Shown in pieces: positions 8,907 through 18,300 of a stretch of 64,000 nt of DNA. A program made the position numbers and the translations under genes. The notes beneath the pieces were generated by a model, which saw nothing but the letters and a program-made list of their open reading frames with translations, made no database searches and was not told the DNA's origin. How positions within the stretch are numbered: position 1 is the stretch's first letter; each line of letters opens with the position of its first letter. The DNA is from Nemesobacter sp965204665 (GTDB lineage Bacteria; Desulfobacterota_D; UBA1144; Nemesobacterales; Nemesobacteraceae): the NCBI GenBank assembly GCA_965204665.1, contig OZ242002.1, forward strand, positions 124,001 through 188,000. Reading direction: 5' to 3'.

Positions 8907-9665
8907 ATGATGGGTTCTGAAACACTTGATGTAGGGTTGTTCGCCTCGTTTGCGGCAGGGGTGGTGGCATTTCTGTCTCCCTGCGTCCTGCCTCTCATGC
9001 CCGGGTACCTGTCGATTGTGACCAGGCTTTCCTATGATGACCTCAGCGAGTCTCGGACTCTTCCGAAATTTTCAAAAGTGTTTCTGCCCAGCATGGTGTT
9101 CATACTGGGATTCTCAACCGTATTTGTTTCGTTAGGGGCCTTTTCCTCTCATATGGGAAACCTGATAGCGCAGAACAGAACCCTTCTGCTCCGAATAGCG
9201 GGGATATTCATAATCTTTTTCGGAATATTCGTCATGGAGATAATAAAAATCCCTTTTCTGCAGACACAAAGGCAAATTCACGTATCAGAAAAAAGAGGTG
9301 GATTTATCGGAACTTATCTTCTCGGGTTCGCATTCGGGTTCGGATGGGTCCCGTGCATCGGACCGATTCTGGGGTCGATACTTCTTTACGCGAGCACTGC
9401 GCAAAGAACTTTTGACGGCATAGCGCTTCTGACTGTCTATTCACTCGGCATCGGAATACCTTTCATTCTGGTCGGCCTTGCGTATAACGGAGCATTGCGG
9501 TGGTTAAGCGGCGTGAGAAAGTATTATCGATTTTACAACTATGCCGTGGGGGGATGTCTGATAATAGTAGGGATAATGATGTTTTCAAATGATATCTACT
9601 ACCTGAACATCTACGGGCAAAAAGTGTTTGACGCTCTGGGAATTGACTTCTGGAAAAAGTTTTAG
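8907..9665 (+). CDS. ccdA: CcdA-type cytochrome c biogenesis / thiol-disulfide transmembrane protein
   Basis: A 252-residue inner-membrane protein with about six hydrophobic segments. It has the two cysteines expected of the CcdA/DsbD transmembrane domain, in AFLSPCVLPLMPGYLS near the N-terminus and in GFGWVPCIGPILGS in the fourth segment. It carries reducing equivalents from cytoplasmic thioredoxin to periplasmic thiols, for example for haem attachment to c-type cytochromes. A GGGGAGGA precedes two adjacent ATGs (8907 and 8910); 8910 has the better spacing. It follows the arsenosugar genes closely and may be co-transcribed. The c-type cytochromes encoded at 29.6-33 kb are possible beneficiaries. 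Confidence 0.9.
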   Translation: MMGSETLDVGLFASFAAGVVAFLSPCVLPLMPGYLSIVTRLSYDDLSESRTLPKFSKVFLPSMVFILGFSTVFVSLGAFSSHMGNLIAQNRTLLLRIAGIFIIFFGIFVMEIIKIPFLQTQRQIHVSEKRGGFIGTYLLGFAFGFGWVPCIGPILGSILLYASTAQRTFDGIALLTVYSLGIGIPFILVGLAYNGALRWLSGVRKYYRFYNYAVGGCLIIVGIMMFSNDIYYLNIYGQKVFDALGIDFWKKF

Positions 9666-9723
9666 AAAACAGGACGCAAACCCCGTAAGAAGGATCGTAC
9701 TATTCAAATCCCGACAACATATT

Positions 9724-9752
9724 TTGACCTTTTGAGCATGTTAAGATAGAGT
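9724..9752 (+). promoter_or_regulatory. Predicted sigma70-type promoter for outer-membrane barrel gene
   Basis: A -35 box TTGACC (9724-9729) and a -10 box TAGAGT (9747-9752) are separated by 17 bases. The ATG of the next gene is 30 bases downstream with AAAGGAGGT between. This is by eye only. Confidence 0.5.
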
Positions 9753-9781
9753 TAAGAAAGTCATAAAAAGGAGGTGTCATT

Positions 9782-10729
9782 ATGCTTAGAATTGCGGTTT
9801 TTGCAGGTCTTTTGATTGTCTGCGCGTTATTGCCGTTGTCCTCAAACGCTCAGCAGTTTTATATCGGCACGGAACTTGGAATCGGCTTCGGAACATCCGT
9901 CGATCTTGATTCCAGAGACAACGATTTTCCGACCACATGCGACAAGTACCTTGATCCGGAAAATCATTTCGAGCCTGCAGGGGGATGTACATCGGATTCC
10001 GACTGGTCAAGCAGCCATGACGGGTCAACCGGCATACTTGCCGGAGCTTTTCTAGGCGTCAGTACCGACATCGGCTTACGGATTGAGGCCGAATATCTCT
10101 ATTTCGGTTCAAATTACGACTCGGTTGACTCTCTTTTGAATGATATCAGTGCAGCCGGAGCGGACATTGCGGATAAGGCGAATCAAGAACTTGTCCGCGC
10201 GGAAGACCACATAGGACAGGTCTCCATAAACAGTTTGTTTCTTAACCTTTATTACGATCTGCCGACTTCCGGAAAATTCAGACCGTATGCCGGAGGCGGA
10301 GTGGGGTTCGGTATGGCGGAAGTGGATTTCGGCAGTTATTGGGGCCGTAATGTCGACCCGGAAGCGATCAAAACCGCCGACGAAGCAAACTACAATGCAG
10401 AGAACGGCAGCGGCGACCGGGATGCCGACCGCAAGGCTTTCCATAAAAGAGTCGCAGGCACCACGACCACGGAACATCATACTCTTGAAGATACCGTGTT
10501 CGGTTTTCAGGCGATTGTCGGCGTTGACTATCTGCTGACCGAGAAAACATCTCTCGGAATCAAGGGTCGCTGGGTCAAGTATGGTGATTTCAGCGACGGA
10601 GACCAATGGGATCAACTGCGCAGTCATGCTTCAAACAACGGAGTCGGAACGCCCACAGTCGAGTATACGACTGAAACCGACGACTTAAGCGCATACGGAG
10701 TCAGTATCGTTATGAAGTACGCGTTTTAA
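9782..10729 (+). CDS. Outer-membrane beta-barrel protein (OmpA-like/porin superfamily)
   Basis: A 315-residue exported protein. A signal peptide (residues 1-23, LLIVCALLPLSSNAQ, cleavage after NAQ or SNA) is followed by FYIGTELGIGFG, the first strand of a barrel. Alternating strands such as LRIEAEYLYFGSNY, PYAGGGVGFGMAEVDFGSYW and FGFQAIVGVDYLLTEKTSLG fit an eight-stranded OmpW/OmpA-type barrel. The protein ends in KYAF, a terminal aromatic typical of BAM substrates. The AAAGGAGGT upstream fixes the start. No periplasmic OmpA peptidoglycan-binding domain is present. Long acidic inserts (Asp/Asn-rich, residues 40-70) are probably surface loops. The function is unknown beyond being an outer-membrane protein. 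Confidence 0.82.
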   Translation: MLRIAVFAGLLIVCALLPLSSNAQQFYIGTELGIGFGTSVDLDSRDNDFPTTCDKYLDPENHFEPAGGCTSDSDWSSSHDGSTGILAGAFLGVSTDIGLRIEAEYLYFGSNYDSVDSLLNDISAAGADIADKANQELVRAEDHIGQVSINSLFLNLYYDLPTSGKFRPYAGGGVGFGMAEVDFGSYWGRNVDPEAIKTADEANYNAENGSGDRDADRKAFHKRVAGTTTTEHHTLEDTVFGFQAIVGVDYLLTEKTSLGIKGRWVKYGDFSDGDQWDQLRSHASNNGVGTPTVEYTTETDDLSAYGVSIVMKYAF

Positions 10730-10885
10730 GCACTTATTGACGCGCTCGCCGAGGCCGACCCCCTACAAGTTGTTTGTCTCGACGAAGGTTGCAAGCACAA
10801 CGGCCAAATCAAAGTCAATGCGGTACAGACCTTCAAAGACCGTGTTGCCACCCGTGAAACCGAAATTGTCTTCCAGACGGTGTAG
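10730..10885 (+). pseudogene. C-terminal relic of Mod-type DNA methyltransferase
   Basis: Immediately after the barrel gene's stop, and in the same frame, 51 codons read ALIDALAEADPLQVVCLDEG and then HNGQIKVNAVQTF, ending VFQTV before TAG at 10883. This matches the C-terminal end of type III/adenine-specific Mod methyltransferases, which typically read VICLDEGF, KGNDQLK, NAVQTF and FRTV. No methyltransferase catalytic region precedes it, so it is a fragment left by a deletion whose left junction is at the end of the barrel gene. Confidence 0.72.
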
Positions 10886-10893
10886 GATCGACG

Positions 10894-11447
10894 ATGATTC
10901 AACAGGACCTGACAATAAGATCTCTGGTCGACAAGATCGAAAGCGACGAGATCCGCTTGCCGGAAAAATGCAACGTCAGTACGTGTGGCGGAAGACGGAG
11001 GTCCGAGACCTGCTGGATTCGTTGTATCGTGGTTATCCTTCCGGCACGATCCTGACATAGGAGACCGACAAGAACGTTCCGACGCAAGGCTTCTTCGCGG
11101 TCGAGCAGAAAGGAGCACCCCAGTTTTCAGCTTTTACTTGACAGCCGGCAAAGGCTGACATCACTCTTTGCGGTCGTTCGTGGCGAGCCCGGTCGTGTTC
11201 GGGACAGCAAACGCCCCATCGACATCCTCTTCAACCTTGAGCACCCTGAAGACTTGGATGTTGTCACGGAGGTCAGCAAGGACGATACAGCCGACGAAGA
11301 CATGGAAGAAGCAAGCGAGGATGAGATTCTCAAACGCTTCGACAGCATGTCCTTGTCGTGCATGCAAAAAAAACCGGCCGAGCTGCCGCACTGGACCTAG
11401 GTAACCGAGGTCTTCAAGGAAAGCGAGGACCGTGACACTACCGATTT
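10894..11447 (+). pseudogene. Decayed DUF262 (GmrSD-like/ParB-fold) protein
   Basis: The ATG at 10894 opens with LTIRSLVDKIESDEIRLPE. The frame shifts near 10963 (extra bases in an A run) into MQRQYVWRKTEVRDLLDSLY and YPSGTILT. A TAG at 11058 takes the place of an expected Trp codon. A second shift brings in LLLDSRQRLTSLFAVVRGEP, KRPIDILFNLEHPEDLDV and an acidic DEDMEEASEDEILKRF stretch, ending PHWT, a stop, then VTEVFKES. The order matches the N-terminal half of DUF262 proteins, whose conserved core reads LDGQQRLTSL. Two frameshifts and two stops make it dead. It starts 9 bases after the Mod relic, so both are debris of one restriction island. Confidence 0.82.
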
Positions 11448-11696
11448 AAATGTGGGAAGTTGAAAGGTTGACTATGGGATGCTGACTACTCTCTCCGAGA
11501 TGACAATTTAACATTAACAGCTCAGCGTTAAAAAACAGACACCTGAAGAGACATCAGAAGGTAAGTACCAGACAAGGAATTGAATTTCTTCAAAACCCAT
11601 GATTGCATTTAACATATTATATTCTGTAATAATACTGTTTGTTTACAGATTTTATTCTGTTATATTTTTCATGTACAAACCAGTACGGAGGATGAG
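11448..11696. other. AT-rich intergenic stretch
   Basis: I see no gene in these about 250 bases between the DUF262 relic and the FmdB-like gene. The last 120 bases are very AT-rich and probably hold the promoter of the FmdB gene; no box is clear enough to place. Confidence 0.4.
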
Positions 11697-11909
11697 ATGC
11701 CAGTATACGAATTTGAATGTTCTGATTGCGGAAACCAGTTCGAGTTCTTAGTTCTTGATTCAGGCGAAACGGTAAAATGTGCATGTTGCGACTCTGAGAA
11801 TATAGGAAAACTTTTTTCGACATTTGGGCTTAAAAACTCCTCAACCAATGAGGTCGCGACGGAAGAAAGTTCATTATGCTGTACACAATCAGGGTGCGGC
11901 TGTTGCTGA
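11697..11909 (+). CDS. FmdB-family zinc ribbon protein
   Basis: A 70-residue protein starting MPVYEFECSDCGNQFEFLV, the hallmark of the FmdB/CxxC_CxxC_SSSS regulatory zinc-ribbon family. The second knuckle is CACCDSENIGKLFSTFG. The two CxxC pairs (residues 8-11 and 26-29) would bind one zinc. The C-terminus ends with a cysteine-rich CCTQSGCGCC tail, which may bind metal. GGAGG lies just upstream of the ATG. The molecular role of this family is not established. Confidence 0.87.
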   Translation: MPVYEFECSDCGNQFEFLVLDSGETVKCACCDSENIGKLFSTFGLKNSSTNEVATEESSLCCTQSGCGCC

Positions 11910-11921
11910 TTTCCGCTAAAA

Positions 11922-11949
11922 TTGCACAATTAAAAAGCCTGTATATAAT
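11922..11949 (+). promoter_or_regulatory. Predicted promoter for malic enzyme
   Basis: TTGCAC (11922-11927) and a perfect TATAAT (11944-11949) are separated by 16 bases. The malic enzyme start is 40 bases downstream with GGAGG at 11972-11976. Confidence 0.6.
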
Positions 11950-11988
11950 CTTAGTTTTTTGCGAAACCTATGGAGGATGGGTTTAGAT

Positions 11989-13278
11989 ATGAGCCAAAGC
12001 GAAAAAGATATGAAGCAAGCCGCACTTGAATACCACAGAAGCGGCAGAAAAGGAAAACTCGAGGTTGTTCCCACAAAGCCATGTGACACCGCATGGGAGC
12101 TTTCCCTAGCTTACTCCCCCGGAGTTGCGGAACCATGCAGGGAAATAGCCAAGGACAAGGACCTCTCCTACGAGTATACCAACAGGGGAAATCTAGTCGC
12201 TGTCGTGTCAAACGGTACAGCAATATTAGGTCTCGGAAACCTCGGTGCTCTTGCGGGAAAACCCGTAATGGAAGGAAAAGGTGTACTTTTCAAAAAGTTT
12301 GCGGATGTTGACGCCTATGATATCGAAATAAGCACAGAGGACCCTGATGAATTCATAAGAACCGTGAAGTATCTTGAGCCCACGTTCGGCGGCATAAACC
12401 TCGAAGATATAAAAGCGCCTGAATGCTTTTATATTGAGCACAGGCTCAAAGAAGAGATGGACATACCGGTTTTTCATGACGACCAGCACGGAACCGCGAT
12501 AATATCAGGGGCCGGACTTCTCAATGCCTGTGAAATCTCGGGCAAGAAGATAAGTGACCTCAAGATGGCCTTTAACGGAGCGGGCGCTTCCGCTATAGCG
12601 TGTGCGGAGTTCTTCATATCGCTGGGAGCCAAGCGGGAAAACATCATTATGTGCGATAGCCGCGGCGTAATATACAAGGGAAGAAAAGAAGGACTAAACC
12701 CTCAGAAGGAAAGATTTATCTGCGATACGGACAGAAGAACGATAGGGGATGCCGTTGTGGGCGCAGATGTATTCGTGGGGCTATCCAATGGCGGTGCCAT
12801 AAACAAGGACAACGTAAGAAGTATGGCGGATAATCCCATAATATTCGCCATGGCGAACCCCGACCCCGAAATACTTCCAGTCGATGCAAAGGATGCGAGA
12901 AACGACGTTATAACTGCTACCGGAAGGTCCGATTTCGCAAACCAGGTCAACAATGTTCTCGGGTTCCCGTTTATTTTCAGAGGAGCGCTCGATGTAAGAG
13001 CAACCAAAATAAATGATGAGATGAAAATAGCAGCAGCATACGCTCTTGCGGACCTGGCAAAGGAATCCGTACCGGACAAAGTCGCTGCAGCTTATGGAAA
13101 CCAGAAATTTGAGTTCGGCCCTGAGTACATAGTTCCGAAACCATTCGATCCCAGGGTTTTGGTTTGGGAATCGGTTGCGGTCGCAAAAGCCGCTATGGAA
13201 ACCGGAGTCTCCAGAATCAACATTGATCTTGATGAATACAAGGCCGGTTTAGAGGATAAAATAAAGCACCTTATTTAG
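11989..13278 (+). CDS. Malic enzyme (malate dehydrogenase, oxaloacetate-decarboxylating)
   Basis: This enzyme decarboxylates malate to pyruvate with reduction of NAD(P). It is about 429 residues, the short bacterial form without the phosphotransacetylase domain. Signatures seen are AYSPGVAEPCREIA (catalytic Tyr region), GTAILGLGNLGALAGKPVMEGK, FHDDQHGTAIISGAGLLNA (metal and substrate binding) and the Rossmann segment KMAFNGAGASAIACAEF. ATG 11989 is chosen because GGAGG lies 12 bases upstream; the upstream in-frame ATG at 11959 lacks one. Cofactor preference cannot be read reliably. Together with fumarase on the other strand it links the C4 acid pool to pyruvate. Confidence 0.93.
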   Translation: MSQSEKDMKQAALEYHRSGRKGKLEVVPTKPCDTAWELSLAYSPGVAEPCREIAKDKDLSYEYTNRGNLVAVVSNGTAILGLGNLGALAGKPVMEGKGVLFKKFADVDAYDIEISTEDPDEFIRTVKYLEPTFGGINLEDIKAPECFYIEHRLKEEMDIPVFHDDQHGTAIISGAGLLNACEISGKKISDLKMAFNGAGASAIACAEFFISLGAKRENIIMCDSRGVIYKGRKEGLNPQKERFICDTDRRTIGDAVVGADVFVGLSNGGAINKDNVRSMADNPIIFAMANPDPEILPVDAKDARNDVITATGRSDFANQVNNVLGFPFIFRGALDVRATKINDEMKIAAAYALADLAKESVPDKVAAAYGNQKFEFGPEYIVPKPFDPRVLVWESVAVAKAAMETGVSRINIDLDEYKAGLEDKIKHLI

Positions 13279-13394
13279 TACCCCTGAACATAAAATTATT
13301 CAGAACAGGGTGGTCCGGCGGACAGTAAAGTTTCAGGATTGAGCCGTTTTCCTGCTTAGAATCCGTTTCTGGGGCCGGATGTAGTACAGCAGTT

Positions 13395-13871
13395 TTATCT
13401 GGGAGAAACCTGTTGGGAAGTGCCTTCGTTCTCGGACAGTTCCCGGTCTTTCTGAATCTCCGGGAAGAATTGAATCTTTTTGGCTTTCATAATGTTTTTG
13501 CGTTTTAATATAAAATACTTTTTATCTTTGCTGTAACGTCCCCAGATTCTTATTCTGCTCCCGTTCTTCAGCCCTCTTACAAACCCTCTCGCGTAAACGT
13601 TTATCCATTTTTCCGGTTCACCATCGAAAAAGCGAAACACCGTGAACTTCTTTCCGTTACCGGTCTTTTTGTAACCGAGTTCTTCAACTTCTCCTTCAAG
13701 AGTAAAAATCTTTCTGTGGTATTCATCCCGGGAAGAGAGAACTTGCTCAATCGTAGCCTGCGGTTCAGGAACTCCTCCGATGTCGGTATAGGCTTTGTAG
13801 TAACCTTCTTCGGAACGACAAAAAGGAACCGCTATGAAAAAACCCAGAAAAACCAGAAGAAATAACTTCAT
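13395..13871 (-). CDS. Periplasmic OB-fold-like protein of unknown function
   Basis: About 158 residues from ATG 13871 (MKLFLLVFLGFFIAVPFCRS), a signal peptide; the earlier in-frame start at 13895 would bury the signal. The mature part includes FTLEGEVEELGYKKTGNG, FTVFRFFDGEPEKWINVYA, LKNGSRIRIWGRYS and KKYFILKRKNI. This strand pattern resembles an OB-fold (tRNA_anti-like or bacterial OB) domain. The basic C-terminus has no anchor. It lies downstream of fumC on the same strand, 36 bases away, and may be co-transcribed. I do not recognise a named family. Confidence 0.68.
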   Translation of the reverse strand: MKLFLLVFLGFFIAVPFCRSEEGYYKAYTDIGGVPEPQATIEQVLSSRDEYHRKIFTLEGEVEELGYKKTGNGKKFTVFRFFDGEPEKWINVYARGFVRGLKNGSRIRIWGRYSKDKKYFILKRKNIMKAKKIQFFPEIQKDRELSENEGTSQQVSPR

Positions 13872-13931
13872 TTCCAATCTACATGTATTTCCCATGTCGG
13901 CAGGCAGGCGGAAAGACAGGGAAAACCGAGG

Positions 13932-15320
13932 CTAAGAAACGGGCCTGGTCATTGACATAGGATCAAGCACCTTATCAAGTTCCCGTTCCGGAAGCACTCC
14001 TTTTTTTATCGCAACTTCTCTCACGGTGCTTCCCGACGCATACGCTTCTTTGGCAATCGAGGCCGCCTCATCATAACCTATTATGGGAGCTAGGCTTGTG
14101 CACATCGCAAGACTCCGCTCTATAGTTTCCCCGCAGCGCTGCTCATCGGCATCTATTCCGGTGATGCACTTTCCGACAAAAACATCGCAAACCCTGGAAA
14201 TAAGCCTTATGGACTCGAGAAGATTGTCCGACATCATGGGCATCATAACATTCAACTCGAAATTTCCCGACTGACCACCGATGGTTATTGCCGTGTCGTT
14301 TCCGATCACTTGGGCCGCGACCTGCGTTACCGACTCCCCGATAACAGGATTAACCTTGCCCGGCATTATGGACGAACCGGGCTGTATCGCCGGCAGTAAT
14401 ATCTCCCCGAAACCGCAGCGCGGACCACTTCCCAGCCAACGTATGTCATTCGCTATTTTCATCAAACTCACGGCCAGAGTTCTGAGTGTTCCGCTTGCCT
14501 GCACAACCGCATCCTTTGATGCCTGAGCTTCAAAGTGGTTCTTAGCCTCTTTGAACTTAATGCCTGTCGTCTCGCTCAGTCTTGCGGCAACCTTCTTTCC
14601 AAAATCCCTGTGGGTGTTTATTCCCGTTCCGACAGCGGTTCCTCCTACAGCCAGCTCCGACAGGTCGGTTCTCACCGCTCTGAGCCTTGATATGCCGTGA
14701 TCAATCATGCTCGCGTATCCGCTGAATTCCTGCCCGAGACGAATCGGAGTCGCATCCATAAGGTGCGTACGCCCTATTTTCACTATACGGTCAAAACTCT
14801 TCGCTTTTTTGGACAGCGCGGTCCTGAGGCTCTCAAGCGACGGAACAAGATCTTTTTCGATAGACTCAAGTGAAGAAACATGAATCGCCGTGGGAATCAC
14901 ATCATTGCTCGACTGCCCCATATTCACGTGATCATTGGGATGAATGCGGATTTTACCCTTGAGTATTTCCGAGGCCCTGTTGGCTACAACTTCGTTTGTG
15001 TTCATGTTGGTCGAGGTGCCGGAACCAGTCTGAAACACATCAACCACGAAATGCGAGTCCAATGTACCCAGAGCGACTTCCCGAGCCGCTTTCTCTATGG
15101 CTCGGGCGATGTTTTTCTTCAAATATCCAAGTTCCGCGTTCGTCTGAGCCGAAGCGAGTTTTATAAGACCCATAGCCCTTATAAACTCTCTGGGAAGCGT
15201 ACGACCACTCACCGGAAAATTTTCAACCGCTCTGGCCGTCTGCGCTCCATAATAAGCATCAGAAGGAACCTTCATTTCCCCCATCGAGTCCGATTCCACT
15301 CTATATTTGGTCCTAGCCAT
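13932..15320 (-). CDS. fumC: Class II fumarate hydratase
   Basis: This enzyme interconverts fumarate and malate in the TCA cycle; it is 462 residues and iron-independent. The superfamily signature is GSSIMPGKVNPVIGE around residue 317. Also present are GSGTSTNMNTNEVVANRA, HPNDHVNMGQSSNDVIPTA and GRTHLMDATPIRLGQEF. All catalytic segments of class II fumarases are intact. It starts at ATG 15320 with GGAGG just upstream (AATCTTCGGAGGAAAATCTG on the coding strand). Confidence 0.95.
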   Translation of the reverse strand: MARTKYRVESDSMGEMKVPSDAYYGAQTARAVENFPVSGRTLPREFIRAMGLIKLASAQTNAELGYLKKNIARAIEKAAREVALGTLDSHFVVDVFQTGSGTSTNMNTNEVVANRASEILKGKIRIHPNDHVNMGQSSNDVIPTAIHVSSLESIEKDLVPSLESLRTALSKKAKSFDRIVKIGRTHLMDATPIRLGQEFSGYASMIDHGISRLRAVRTDLSELAVGGTAVGTGINTHRDFGKKVAARLSETTGIKFKEAKNHFEAQASKDAVVQASGTLRTLAVSLMKIANDIRWLGSGPRCGFGEILLPAIQPGSSIMPGKVNPVIGESVTQVAAQVIGNDTAITIGGQSGNFELNVMMPMMSDNLLESIRLISRVCDVFVGKCITGIDADEQRCGETIERSLAMCTSLAPIIGYDEAASIAKEAYASGSTVREVAIKKGVLPERELDKVLDPMSMTRPVS

Positions 15321-15389
15321 TCAGATTTTCCTCCGAAGATTGAGATGCGTTCACTTTAGAAACGCTAATTTTACCACAAAAACCCTATT

Positions 15390-18300
15390 CTACAGTACTG
15401 ACGGTTTTCTGCGCAGCTCAATCACCAAACTAAGCACCGCGGGTATAAGAAACAGTGTAAACGCCGTGGAAAAGATCAATCCGCCTACAACAACGCTTCC
15501 AAGCCCCTTGTAGAGCTCAGATCCCGCCCCGAGAGAAAGCACAAGCGGGAGCATTCCGAACACGCTTGTAAGCGTGCTCATAAATATCGGCCTTATCCTT
15601 ACCCTTACCGATTCACTCACAGCACTCCCCATATCCATCCCCGAGCGGATATTATTAAGCGCTTGGTGGACTATCAGTATCGCGTTGTTGATCACTATTC
15701 CTATAAGAATGACAAAACCCAGCATGGTCAGAATATCCAGAGGCTGATAGGTAAACAGGTTAAGGACAAAAAGCCCGAGAAATCCCCCGAGAGATGCAAA
15801 CGGCACCGTGATCAGGATAATCAGCGGATACAGAAAACTTCCGAAAAGAGCGGACATCAGCAGAAAAGAGATAAGTACCGCCAATAGAAAATTCCACTGA
15901 AGAGCGCTTTTCGCCACAGCCAACTTGTCAGCCGTGCCCGCCAGCAGAAAATTCGTACCGTCACTCACATCTCCGCTCCGCTCTATAGGAGAAATTATCT
16001 CTGAATTTATGATCTCGATAGATTCTTCGAGCGTCAGGTCTTCGGGAGGAGTTATCTGTATCGTCACAACCCTCTGTCTTTCATGGTGATTTATCTGTTC
16101 CGGGGAGTTGGTAATGCTTACATCCGCAACCGACCCCACGGTGACTACACTTCCTCTAGGCGACGCAATCATTATGTTTTCTATGTCCTGAGTTCTCTTC
16201 GAAAAAGCCGACTCCGCCCGAAGAATTATATCAACTTCACTGCCTTCCAAGGTAAATTCACCCGCTTCCACGCCGTCTATAAGAGACCTCATGGCGAATC
16301 CGAGTTCGCTGTTGGTAATTCCCTGTCGTGCGGATTGGACGCGATTAGTAACAATACGCAATTCCGGATTACCGAGGTCAAGGCTTGGAATCGGTCTCAC
16401 CTGGGCTTGCGGAATTTTCTCCATAACGGAAAAAAACACCATCCTCGCCGCTGTCAGTATTTCTTCCAGGTCGTCTCCCGTAACGTGGACATCTATCGAC
16501 CTCCCCTCCCCTATGTTGCTGTTGAAGATGCTCGGCTGTATTATGACTCCGAACATTCCGGGAATCTGCGCTACGGCACCGCGAAGAACCGGAAAAAGCT
16601 CTTTCAGGCGGTCTTCATCCCGTGGGACCGCACCCATGAAAATCTGCTTGCCTCTCGCCACGTAGAAAAAATTCTCTATGCCGGGAAGATTTTTCTCAGC
16701 TGATGTTTTCTCATCCAGATACGGCGAAAGACTGGCCTCAATCCTCTGTCCTATGTCCGTATACTCTCCTATGTTGTATCCCGGAGGAGGAATCAGTATT
16801 CCGAAAAGAAGATTCCTGTTTCCCGTGGGCAGATATTCAGTTTTGGGAAAAATCGCCACTATGAACAGTATCGACAAAAGGGTAAACGATGCGATAAGGA
16901 CAACCCTTTTCTTCATGCTCCGCATTATACGTTCCGTAAAATCGTTTATAAAGCCGGAAACCGTACCCGCAAGACTCAGAAGGCGAGGCATGAAACGTAG
17001 ACGCTCGATGGTGCCCGCGGCGTCCTTTACCGAGAGATATTTGGAGGATGCGGACGGTATAACGGTGATTGAAACAATCAGACTCAGTATCACCGAGACG
17101 CTTATCGCTATTGCTATGTCCCGAAAGAGCTGTCCGGTCTGCTCTTCAATAAATATCACAGGTATAAAAACCGCTGCGGTAGTGAGGGTGCTCGCGAGTA
17201 CCGCTCCCCAGACTTCCGTTGTGCCTTCGTAGGCGGCCAGCGCCCTCGTCTTTCCCATCTGCATGTGTCGGTAGATGTTTTCAAGAACCACAATGGAGTT
17301 GTCTATCACCATTCCGACCGCAAAACTCATCCCCGCAAGACTTATGACGTTTATGGTCCTCCCCAGCATATCGAAGGCTATGAAGGTTCCGACAACGCTC
17401 GACGGTATGGCGATTCCGACAATCATCGTACTGCTCGCGCTGCGAAGAAAAAGAAGAAGGACGGCGACGGCAAGCACAGCACCTATAAGGAGGTTTCCTC
17501 TCACAAGATTTATAGCGCTTTTTATGTATCCGGTCTCTTCATAAACGTTGTAGAGATAAAGTCCGTTGTCGCGCAGGACACCCTCGTTGAGTTTATCCAC
17601 GACTTTGAAGAGCGCTTCCTTTACCTCTATGGAATTCGCACCGCTTTCTCTCAACACGTTCATAGCTATCGCAGGCTCGCCGTTCTGCCTCACAGTGTAA
17701 TCCGGGTCTTCGTATCCCAAGCGCACGGTCGCAAGTTCCCGCAAGTAAACCGGAATGCCTTGTTCCGGCGAGCGGACCACAATATTGCCTATATCTTCTG
17801 TGGTCCTGTATTCTCCGACAGTTCTAACCAGATACTGTCTTTTCCCTTCGTCAAAAGAACCTGCGCTGAAATTTTCGTTTTCACTTTCAACGGCTCGGGC
17901 AAGGTCCGCTATGGTAATGTTTCTAGTCGCCAGCGCCACCGGATCAAAAAGCACCTCCACCCTTCTCTCTCTGCCTCCGAAAACATTGGATGCGCCTACT
18001 CCCGGAACCCTCTCAAGTCTTGTACGGATAACCTCGTCCGCAAAATCGTAGTAGAAGTTTATATCCGCATCATTATCGGCAAGGGGTTTGAGTATGAACC
18101 AAGCCATGGCGTTTGATCTCGGGTCAACGGTCGTTATAACAGGCCTGTCCACTTCATCCGGATACTCCTTTACCTGGTCAAGTCTGTTTGATACTTTTAC
18201 AACCTTCGAATCAATATCGGTGCCGATTTTGAATTCAAGTATCACCTCGGCCGAACTGTCGGAACTTTCGCTGTCAAGTCTTGTTAACCCGGTTAGCCCC

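Noticed and set aside
9690..9720. TTCAAATCCC-like string considered as a tRNA T-arm
   Set aside because: No acceptor stem, anticodon arm or matching T stem is present around it.
16083..18116. Several long plus-strand ORFs opposite the RND pump
   Set aside because: They are shadows of a clear 1042-residue pump; low-complexity Arg/Ser-rich translations without motifs.
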